Origin: Heterohyrax brucei
Taxonomy: Eukaryota; Chordata; Mammalia; Hyracoidea; Procaviidae
Reading direction: 5' to 3'
NCBI GenBank assembly: GCA_028571685.1
Contig: CM053158.1
Location: 56,202,001-56,266,000, forward strand
DNA: 64,000 bases
This document shows, piece by piece, positions 55,726 to 64,000 of this stretch. The first letter of the stretch is position 1; each line of letters starts with the position of its first letter. The notes below the pieces were generated by a model that was given only the letters and a program-made list of their open reading frames with translations, was not told the DNA's origin and did no database searches. Position numbers and translations under genes: made by a program.

Positions 55726-56934
55726 TGTCCCCTCTTTCTAAGGCTTATATACATTGGTTCCAGAACAAAAGTGAAAAATCAATTAACTATGAAGTAGAAA
55801 TAACAGACAGACCACTGATGGCTCACAGGCTTTTCTGTGGGCTACTTTAGAGCTTTCTTCTTCTTTAAATCAAACTGTTATCCCCAGAGACACTTACACG
55901 AGGAGTCAAAGCACCTTTTTGATTCATCTTTCACCAAGAATGCTTGAATCTTAGAACAGCAATAACAAGAAAAATCACCACATTTCTGTGAAGTTCACTA
56001 ATTCTGCTGATAGAGATTTTTCTTACATTGTTGGAAGAGACCAGTTTATACGAACGATAGCGAGTCTCAGTCCTTCAGCAGTGGTGTTCCAGTGGCTCTA
56101 CTTTTCTATCAGCTTGATACACTTGGAAAGTGTCTAAGGGTTAGAAAGTTAACTTACTTAGACAACATCTTAATTGCTTCTTCCTGACACGGCATAATAA
56201 AACAGCATTTACTTTTAACAATCGCCTTGTTAAAGTCCTTGGGACTTAAAACGGTTTAAAGTGAAAACGATACATTATAATTCCACTGAAGCAGCCTCTT
56301 CTCTGTGGAGCTGAATGTAATTGCCTAGTTAGGCTTTCACTATTCTTATCACAAACTACTAGACTCTGAACCACAGCCAAACTTACAGAGGTCCCAGACT
56401 TTAGTAGAAAACCAATAAGTACCTAATCTCACTCTTAGTGTCAATCATCTATGTACACAGAGAAGGCAATGGAACAACTATGCAACCATATAAAGCAGGA
56501 CACAACCGTGGCTCATCTCAATGCAGTCTTGTCTGCCAAAGAGTCAAAGACGTAATTTTAAATAACATTCCAATGTCAGTATTTATTGACCCTAGAGCTA
56601 CCTTCTGTGATTCTGTTTTCTCAAATCCTCAGTGTTTCATACCAAGAATGCATTATTTGCCAGCTCTCAGGTTCCTGGAAAGACTAATTACCTATGATGC
56701 AGGAGACTTATGTTTAAAGCTAACCTATCTTGCTGTAATAATTCAAAAGTCCACCAAAGGAATATTTTGTGTTGTGAACTCCCCTGGGATATTAAATATA
56801 GAGATGTCTAAATGAAATGCTTACATTCCTTTCAAAACTGAAGCAATGTGCCCAAAGACAATGTACTGGTGCTTACAACATAAGCCCAGAAGTTAGAAAG
56901 ACCTCGATTTACATCTCATTTTAGTCTCATCACA
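55726..56934. other. Unique sequence, no gene seen
   Basis: The 125-codon plus-strand frame at 56438-56815 has no familiar domain and no supporting context. Confidence 0.4.
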
Positions 56935-57032
56935 ACCTTTTAATGTAAGCACTTCTCTCTTTTCCTTAATTTTACTAATGAGGAAACTGACACTGTAAGA
57001 ATTTAAATTCTTCCCTTGAATCATGTAGATAA
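56935..57032 (-). repeat. MIR fragment next to the LTR
   Basis: ttaattttactaatgaggaa, actgacactgtaagaattta; ends where the LTR begins. Confidence 0.6.
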
Positions 57033-57073
57033 TGTCATGGATTAAATTGTGTTGCCCCCAAAATGTGTGTAGC
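57033..57073 (+). mobile_element. MaLR-like LTR, 5' part (split by L1)
   Basis: tgtcatggattaaattgtgt at 57033-57052 is the 5' end of the same LTR family as 9969-10463. It is cut at about 57073; the rest is at 58479-58827. Confidence 0.85.
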
Positions 57074-58466
57074 TCTGCTGGTGGGAACGTAAAATGGTAC
57101 AATCCCTTTGGAAATTGATTTGGTGCTTTCTTAAAATGCTAAAAATCGAAATACCATATGATCCGGTAACTCCACTTCTTGGAATATAGCCTGGAGAAAT
57201 AAGGGCTGTTGCGTGAATACATACATGCCCACCAATGTTTATTGCAGCACTGTCCACAATAGCAAAAAGATGGAATCAACCTAGATGTCCATCAACAGAT
57301 GAATGGATAAACAAACTATGGTATATTCACACAATGGAATACTATGCAGTGATGAAGAACAACAAAGATCTTGGGGAACACTTGATAACATGGAGTCATC
57401 TGGAAGACATTATGCTGAGTAAAATCAGTCATTTGCTGTATGGGACCACCATTTACTGTATGAGACCTGTATTTATTGTCTGAGACCACTACTGTGAGGT
57501 CTCAGTTAAAGAGATAAGCACAGAAAGAATAATCTTTTCATAGTTACCAAGGATGGGAGGTAGGGAGATGAGTATCCATAGATTAGACAGTAGATAGGAA
57601 ATGGGCTAAGTGAAGAAACTGCCAGCACGTAATAGGTCAACTCTGTTGGTCTATGTCAGGAGCTAAGAGGTTTCCTAAACAGAATGCAACATTTTGAAGG
57701 TGAGAACAGCAGGACTGGGGCTCTGGGGACCATGCTTTCCAGGAGCATCCGGGTCAACTGGCATAACTAAGCTTTTTTTTTTTAAGAAAGTGTTCTGAAA
57801 TGCACTTTGGTAAGAGGTGTCTGGGGTCTTAAAAGCTAGCAATCTGCCATCTAAGGAGTATGAATTGCTCCCAATTCACTTGTTGCAGAAGACAAGTAAG
57901 GACATCAAAGACAGGAAGGAAATATGAGCCCAAGAGACAGAAGGAGCCATATGATCCATAGACTACATCAGCATGAGACCAGAAGAACTAGATGGTGTCC
58001 GGCCACCACCAGTGACTGCCTTTGACAGGGAACGCAGCGTAGACTCCCTGACACAGCAGGAGAAAAACGGTGGCACAGATCTAGTATTCTACTAAACAAC
58101 CAACTGCGTGGTCCAGCATCCTAGAGGGTCTCCTGAGAACATGGACCCTAGACTCGCTTCTAGCCCAGAGCTCAAACAAGGACTGAAGACAACTCTTCAG
58201 ACAAAAACTGGACTAGGACTACAAGACATCAGGTTCTGGGAACAGCTTCCCTAGAAACAAAATCAGAGAATGGAAAGTAGGGAATAGGAGTTGGTTGTAC
58301 GAATACAGGAAATACAGGGTGGAAAGGAGGAGTGCACTGTCACAGGGTTGAGAAGGTATCTAGTGCTGCACAGAGGCATATCTATGGGGTTTTATATGGC
58401 TACTTGACCTGGACTGTAAACTTTCACTTAATCATAATGAAATATTTTTAAAAACTATGTACAGCA
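57074..58466 (+). mobile_element. L1, 5'-truncated, inserted in the LTR
   Basis: 1.39-kb L1: starts in ORF2 at tctgctggtgggaacgtaaa (C-terminal block), continues cactgtccacaatagcaaaa and ggataaacaaactatggtat, then the purine-rich 3'UTR start (tggagggt-type text near 57555) and a body with ggtcttaaaagctagcaatc. Flanked by a 12-bp target duplication aatgtgtgtagc (57062-57073) / aatgtgtgcagc (58467-58478), one mismatch. The 82-codon frame at 57235-57483 is the ORF2 C-terminus (STDEWINKLWYIHTMEYYA). Confidence 0.9.
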
Positions 58467-58478
58467 ATGTGTGCAGCA

Positions 58479-58827
58479 GTTTGGCTAAGCCATGATTCCT
58501 GACATTGTCTGACATTCCTCCATGTTGTAATTCCTGCCTCTATGATGTTAATGAGGGAAGATGGGTGGGAATTGCGCTTGTCAATCAGGACTTAATGTGT
58601 AAGATTATATTGTGCCTTGAGGCGAATTTTGGACTGTAAAAGAAAGGAAAACAAGCAAAGAGTTGGGTCCTCGGAGGCCTTTAGCCCACATGACGAGGAC
58701 CTTTCTCGAAAGCCGGAAGAGAAAGCCTTCCCCTGGTGCCGATACCCTGAAACAAAATAGGATCTCTCTGTTTTAAAGCTATCCACTTGTGGTATTTCTG
58801 TTATAGCATCACTAGATGACCAAGACG
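58479..58827 (+). mobile_element. MaLR-like LTR, 3' part
   Basis: Continues the LTR begun at 57033: agtttggctaagccatgatt, gaaagccttcccctggtgcc, ttaaagctatccacttgtgg and ends tcactagatgaccaagacg. Total LTR about 390 bp without the L1. No clear 5-bp LTR target duplication was found. Confidence 0.85.
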
Positions 58828-58904
58828 TCTAGGAAGGAAGGATTGCACTGGGACACAATCCCAGGAAGATAAACTCAAGCATCAAAGTTTTCAGTCACTT
58901 CTAA

Positions 58905-58962
58905 ACAGTCTCTCTATAGAGTGTCTGATGCATTGAAAGCACTTAATAAATGTGTATTATCA
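58905..58962 (+). repeat. MIR 3' tail
   Basis: gaaagcacttaataaatgtg followed directly by a CAT/CAC tract. Confidence 0.55.
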
Positions 58963-59030
58963 TCACCATCATCACAGCCGTCACCACCTTCACTTCCACT
59001 ATCCTCATTCTGCTGTAGCTACTATCACCA
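58955..59030. repeat. CAT/CAC trinucleotide tract
   Basis: attatcatcaccatcatcac at 58957-58976, then imperfect units. Confidence 0.75.
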
Positions 59031-60079
59031 GTGCCATGGGTACTATTACTGATGTTACTATGACCAGTACTACAGCTGATATACAGGTGACAGGGAAAAT
59101 AATATCGTGGGCATTTGCTTATTAAACAGGGAAATGTTTTAATCTAGCAGGGGATTTTAACCAAATGTTACTTGGTCAGTTGGAAACGATGTTTTGCTTT
59201 GAAGAGTTTTCTATGCCATAGCTATACTCTGTCAGATTTATCTAGGTTTTATGGTCTCTTTAGCTATATGACAGGTAGTAAAAAGAGAAGAAAAGAACTA
59301 AGAGGTGGGAAGATACATTTTAATATTGAAAAATGAAAGTCTGCACAGAGCACAGGAGAAATATATTGCATCAATCCAGTAGACCTTCCTTGTAGGGCCT
59401 GGTCTGCCAAGCATCTGCCATGAAATACAGAGAAAATCACTAAGCCTCAAGGGATCTTTTTTTCTCACACACAATAAAATATCATACCAGGTTGCTTTTA
59501 ACTCTAATGTTCTATAAATCTATGAAAATGCTGCCTTCTTATAATATAGGTCAGAGGTCTAAGCAATCCTCCAAGAATCCTACCACAATGGAAAAGCCTG
59601 TCCAAAGGAAGTCTCTTCTGCTGGTTTATCTACTTATTTTCTAATTTACCCAAGAACAAGCACAGCCTGTCTAAAAATTCCATTTGGAAGGTAAGAATTT
59701 AAATGTATGTCACTGCACTCAGTATTCTCTCTTTAGAAATCCTTCTGATGAGCCAAGTGAAGAGTATATTATTCCTTTGCACAAGAATTTCATTGGCATT
59801 CTTTGTATGACAACATAAACTAATTAATGCTAACACTGTTAAGAAGAACTGCTTTGAGTGCTTTGTATTCCTAGAGCTCATTTTTGCTTACCAGAGCTTT
59901 CATACACACAAAGTCATGGGTTCCAAACATCAGAGTAAACCAGTTGCTCACATTTGAGACCCACAATGTCTATAGATACCTGAAGATATCTCTACATGGC
60001 CATCCTGTGGGTAGCACTGACTCCACATGTCTAACGCAAAGCTCACTGAATCTGTAACCACTCCCTGATACTTCATCTC
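59031..60079. other. Unique sequence, no gene seen
   Basis: Nothing recognised in about 1 kb. Confidence 0.45.
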
Positions 60080-60628
60080 TGTTAGCAGCATCACAAGTCC
60101 CCAAAACAGAAACCTGGCTCTTTGTCCCTCTCTTCTCCTAATTTCTGCCTACAGAATAAAGACCTGTGTATTTTATCTATTAAGCATTTCTTAAATTATC
60201 CCTCTCTCTCTACTTTTACCAGTGCCCTTGGTTCTATCTCCTTACCATCTGTCACCTGGGTCCCCACAGACCCCCCTAGTCACCTTGCTTCTGGTCTTAT
60301 TTCCTTCAAAACCGTGCTCCATACACATATCCAGAGTGACATCTAAAATGTGCCCTCTGACACTCCTGTGAATGGTTCTTCATCATCACTTTATACAGCA
60401 CAATATAAAGCGAAGGGCCTTTACAACCTGACCCCTGCCTACCTCTCTAGCCTCACATCTCACACTTTATACTAAAGCAACATGAGGCCCTTTCTTGTTG
60501 CTCAGTTTTTTGCTCATGATGTCTGCTCTGCTGGGAACACCACCTGCTATTATCACATCTGGTAATTCACCTGACTTAACTCATCCTCGGCCTTTCAGCC
60601 TCACCTGAAGGATTATACCTTACAAAAA
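60080..60628 (+). repeat. L2 LINE 3' region
   Basis: ttctatctccttaccatctg, atccagagtgacatctaaaa, ctgacccctgcctacctctc, tctgctctgctgggaacacc, catcctcggcctttcagcct: the L2 order is well kept. The 74-codon frame at 60122-60346 is L2. Confidence 0.85.
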
Positions 60629-60631
60629 CAA

Positions 60632-60850
60632 AAAATATAGTGACGGCAATAGTGCTTATAATGTGCCAGGCAGTGTTCTGAGTCATGTGCAGGTATAAAG
60701 TCATTTAATGCTCCCAGCAGACATATGTATGAATAAAGCAGTATCGCTATCCCAATTTCGTAGATGAGAAAACTGAGGCACAGAGGCACTAAATGAATTA
60801 CTCAAGGTCACGTAAGTAGCAAGTAGCAGATATGGGATAGGAACTACACT
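60632..60850 (-). repeat. MIR SINE
   Basis: tgcttataatgtgccaggca, ttcgtagatgagaaaactga, tgaattactcaaggtcacgt. Well preserved. Confidence 0.9.
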
Positions 60851-61004
60851 GAAGACTTCTCCAATGAACCTTCCTGGTTTTCCCCTGTCACCTTCTCCCA
60901 CTGGTGAGGCATACTCATAGTTACTGGATAATGTAGGCTCCTTCTTTTCTATTGCAGTGATTTATCCATTATGATATGCACATACAACTGTTTCCCAAAT
61001 GCAG

Positions 61005-61134
61005 TCTTAACACAACCTGCATCAGAATGATCTATGCTGAAAACTGCACAGGTCAACTTCCTTTTTTTTTTTAAAACCATCCCCACCCCACCCCAAAAAG
61101 GCAGCATCTTGCATCTCACCTAGACCTACTGATT
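61005..61134 (+). repeat. Probable old hAT-type element fragment
   Basis: aacctgcatcagaatgatct and ctagacctactgatttagaa recall a common mammalian hAT MITE; a T-run and C/A-rich insert break it. Confidence 0.4.
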
Positions 61135-61136
61135 TA

Positions 61137-61232
61137 GAATCCACCAGGCATTCCTTGAATACTCTATGGGGCAGTTCTACACTGGCCTCTAGGGTCGTCA
61201 TGAGTCAGACCCGACTCGACGGCACTGGGTTT
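61137..61232 (+). mobile_element. AfroSINE, 5'-truncated
   Basis: Begins at the B box (gaatccaccagg), then ctctatggggcagttctaca and a CpG-retaining tail ccgactcgacggcactgggt, so relatively young. Confidence 0.94.
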
Positions 61233-61294
61233 AGGGGTAGAGCCAAAAGTACACACATCTCACAGCCTCTACAGTAAACTCTTACGTGCAACAA

Positions 61295-61400
61295 TATGGG
61301 GAATCAAATCAGATAATGCATGTAGTAGTCAGTCACTCAGCCTAGGCCCTCTCACTTGATAAATGCCCAAACATGTTAACTCCTGTTATGATGATGGTTG
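61295..61400 (+). repeat. MIR 3' part, diverged
   Basis: aatcagataatgcatgtagt, cactcagcctaggccctctc, tgataaatgcccaaacatgt. Confidence 0.5.
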
Positions 61401-62402
61401 TCTTTATCATTGTTTCATACAAAAAGAAGAGACTAAACAAGAAGGCTAGCAACTTTTCTAGTCACTAAGAAAAAAAAAAAGAGTGGAAAAAGAGATAGCA
61501 AGCCACAGTACTAAAACTACAACACATGAGGTCTTTCTTGACCAGACAAACAACAATTTTGGAGGAAATAAGACGTCTGAGGTTTCCAGTTCCATGTTCT
61601 TTGGGGTCTGTTTCAGGTAAACCACAAGAGAAGAAAAGACACAGATACATTTTTATTTTAGCAGCTTTATTCCTGAGAAGAGTGGCGCCTACTTAAGTAA
61701 CATGACCCCAAGTACAGGAATTAGAATGATTAAAGATTTAAAAGCTTAGAGCCATCAGTACTGTCACACTATGATGTCTCAAGCCTCAGAACAGCAGAAA
61801 TAGCCAGCTAATGTAAACAAGAGGAATCTGGTGGAGCTAGAAATAGGCGTCTGGTTCTGGGAGAGACGATCTGCAATAACGGTAACCCAAGAGGAGTGAA
61901 GGCAAGTCCTGACAGGCACAATGGTACCCTGGCCATATTTTCCACAACTTCAGAATATTGTCCCCTGTAGTATTTACTACTCTTCGTAAATCACTTATTG
62001 CATGTAATCATTTAATTCATCTGATTACCAGGAGCTGGATTCAACTCAACAATAATGCGTCTGGTTCAGTTACTTAATAGTTACTTGTGGTAAGTCACAA
62101 GTCTTTGACTAGTGAGGATTATATCCTCACTGCTGCCCAAGGTTAAGTGATCTGCAGTAACTTATTTGAGATGGGACTGTCACAAGGGTGGCAAATATCA
62201 AAGGAAGCAACAAGAAATATGTAGGAGGCATCTTTATGGTTGTGTTCAAATATTTCATGATTCCTACATTGGAAGAATTATTGTTCCCCCTTACATTGTG
62301 TATGCATCTCACTTTCTGTCAGACTTGTGACAAGTATAGGGTCTTGAACTCACCCTTGTGTCATCATACCTGTACAGAGAAGATTGCCAATAAGTGCTTG
62401 CT
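61401..62402. other. Unique sequence, no gene seen
   Basis: Nothing recognised; frames short and unfamiliar. Confidence 0.4.
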
Positions 62403-62474
62403 GAAGGGAAAAAGAAAGCAAAGGAGAAAGAAGGAATGGAAAAGAGGAAGAAGGAAAGAAAAAGGAAAGAGAAT
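62403..62474 (+). repeat. Polypurine (GGAA/AAAG) tract
   Basis: About 70 bases almost purely A and G (gaagggaaaaagaaagcaaa onward). Explains the Lys/Arg-rich frame at 62188-62499 and its antisense partner. Confidence 0.85.
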
Positions 62475-62689
62475 TTTAGCAAATAGGTGGTCCCAGTGAT
62501 TAATGATTTGTAATTAATATTACTGGAAGTTGCATTAACACCATAGTGAAAAACAATTCCATAAGACCATTCTTTCCACAAATTCCTACCATGTGCCTGA
62601 TACTGTGCTAATACTGAAATTACGTGCTTTTAATATGCGATAGCTATGATGCTGTGAAGCCAGCAGAGACGCCTCCAGTATTGTGAATA

Positions 62690-62999
62690 CCATCAGGGTC
62701 ATTCACAGTGAGCAGGTTTCAGTGGAACTTCCAGACTGAGACTAGAAAGAAGGACTTGGTTGTCTACTTCTAAAAAAAGTTAGCCAATAAAATCCTATGA
62801 ATAGCAGCAGGACACTGTCTGGTACAGTGCTGGATGATGACTCCTCAGGGTGGAAACACTCAAAATGTAATTTGGCTGCAGCAATGGGCTCAAATAAAAC
62901 AACTGTTGTAAGGATAGCACAGAACTAGGCAGCATTTCATTCTGACATCTACAGGGTCACTATGTGTTGGAATCAATTGAGCAGCACCTAACAACAAAA
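62690..62999 (+). mobile_element. RTE LINE with 5'-like part joined to 3' end
   Basis: 62690-62868 reads like RTE 5' sequence (cagtggaacttccagactga, tgaatagcagcaggacactg), then near 62869 switches to the RTE 3' end (ttggctgcagcaatgggctc, gagcagcacctaacaacaaa). The whole coding middle is missing. 3' end assignment is strong; the 5' part is from recognition only. Confidence 0.65.
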
Positions 63000-63000
63000 G

Positions 63001-63162
63001 AAAACTCTAGGGGTGTAGTGTTTTAACTGCTATGGCTGCTAACCAGAAGGTTGGCAATTCAAATCTGCCAGGGGCTCCTTGGAGACTCTACCATGCAGCT
63101 TTACTCTGTCTATAGTGTTGCTATAAGCTAGTCCCGACTTGATGGCAGTGGGTTTGTTTTAT
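63001..63162 (+). mobile_element. AfroSINE, full length
   Basis: aaactctaggggtgtagtgt, ctaaccagaaggttggcaat, ttgatggcagtgggtttgtt. Confidence 0.92.
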
Positions 63163-63190
63163 TGGTTCACAACACAAAGAAGTTGTAAAG

Positions 63191-63372
63191 CTGCCCCGGT
63201 AGCACAATGATCAACCTTGGCTTTCCCCATATGGTCGGTGGTGGTTCCAACTTACCCAGTGGCAGGTGAAAAATCTAAGAGTCTGCTCCTTTAAAGACTG
63301 GAGCCTAGAAAACCCTGTGGGGCAGTTGTGCACAGTTACATGGGGTTATTGAGGCAAAGACGACTTGACTGC
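63191..63372 (+). mobile_element. AfroSINE, diverged long variant
   Basis: gctgccccggtagcacaatg, ggtggttccaacttacccag, aaaaccctgtggggcagttg, gacgacttgact. Confidence 0.85.
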
Positions 63373-63374
63373 CA

Positions 63375-63405
63375 AGCCAAATACCATCGAGTCAACACTA
63401 ATAAC
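63375..63405 (-). mobile_element. AfroSINE 3' fragment, opposite strand
   Basis: agccaaataccatcgagtca only; about 30 bp, abutting the previous copy tail to tail. Confidence 0.65.
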
Positions 63406-64000
63406 TCTAAAGCCAAGTCCTCTAGCATCCAAAGTTAGCAGCAAAAGAATGAGATGAGAAAAACAGGAGCAGTGCACTTAAAAGATATTTAAAAACTTCA
63501 GTAGGCCATAAATTGAAGATGTAATTTGGCCACAAATGGTTGGTGAATTGGTCATAAAATCAGAATTGTAATGCAAAAAGTTAGCAATTGTTGAGGGAGC
63601 ACTGATAGAAATATAGCTTTCTAAATGAAGAATGTCAGTTTTCTGCAAAAGACAGTTCATTTTTATAGAACCTGGTCCAGTCTGGAGTCCAGAAGACGGC
63701 ACCCAGCTTGTTAACTCATTCATTTGGTGAATGTTTACTGAGCATCTAACAAATACGAGATATTTGCTAAATGCCATCAATAAATATGAACAATAACTAC
63801 ATCCCCTACCCTCATGGAGATCTTAAAGGGGAAAAGACATTGAACTTTAAGTGAAAGTTAACTTCTTGTGACAAAGGAAGAAGTTCAGTATGATGAGGGA
63901 GTGACAGGAGAGCTTGTAAGATAATATGGACATATGCTGTAGAGTATGGATGAAGGGATGGGAATTCTAACTTGGAGAAAATTAGACCATAAAAATGGTC
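63406..64000. other. Unique sequence; old-repeat-like piece
   Basis: 63710-63840 has the order of a common old mammalian repeat (actcattcatttggtgaatg, ccctcatggagatcttaaag) that I do not name. No gene seen. Confidence 0.4.

Noticed and set aside
56438..56815. 125-codon plus-strand frame as a gene
   Set aside because: No recognisable domain, start context or homology cue; length is within what chance gives in 64 kb.
62188..62499. 103-codon frame with a Lys/Arg-rich end, nuclear-signal-like
   Set aside because: The basic end is a polypurine tract; no other support.

Overview
The window looks like intergenic or deep-intronic DNA from an afrotherian mammal, most likely an elephant or a close paenungulate relative. 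The base is the repeat content: more than forty tRNA-derived SINEs of the AfroSINE type, RTE (BovB-like) LINEs whose 3' end is shared with those SINEs, a lineage-specific L1 with a long 3'UTR, MaLR-type LTRs, and the older pan-mammalian layer (MIR, L2, old L1, hAT elements). Species is inferred from repeats only; manatee or hyrax cannot be excluded. I find no intact protein-coding gene, no tRNA, rRNA or snRNA gene, no CpG island and no CRISPR or bacterial feature. The open frames present are short and mostly lie in repeats.

Layout. 1-3830 is the 3' half of a decayed L1 (ORF2 remnant plus a 1 kb 3'UTR). 3845-16860 is mixed unique sequence with AfroSINEs, MIRs, a reversed L1 3'UTR copy (8336-8861) and two MaLR LTRs (9969-10463, inserted inside a SINE; 13560-14030). 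16860-21230 is a very old, fragmented minus-strand L1 broken by SINEs, a foldback mariner and an unidentified 212 bp repeat. 21895-22562 is L2. 24780-26600 is a second old minus-strand L1. 26600-27180 is an RTE 3' end split by a SINE. 28297-29231 holds a hAT element and a nested pair of mariner palindromes. 29700-30562 is a MIR split by an LTR with a perfect 5-bp target duplication. 31911-32690 is another L1 3'UTR. 35632-36160 is a decayed processed pseudogene of RAD23B. 40057-40571 is a third foldback mariner, and 41592-43340 an RTE reverse-transcriptase remnant. 53040-53578 is a six-copy 90-bp minisatellite. 57033-58827 is an LTR split by an L1. 62690-63405 is an RTE remnant followed by SINEs.

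The most interesting signals are structural. (1) Three mariner-derived foldback elements have long inverted-repeat arms; one is an almost spacerless palindrome with a second copy inserted at its centre. (2) A locus-specific SINE/L1 junction at 17566-17679 reappears about 1.06 kb away inside a mariner, which points to a copying event. (3) The 90-bp minisatellite keeps a 30-residue frame open across all copies. (4) A 212-217 bp unidentified repeat occurs twice, 3 kb apart. (5) Several nested insertions give a relative order of repeat activity. Repeat family names are from recognition alone, without any library search.
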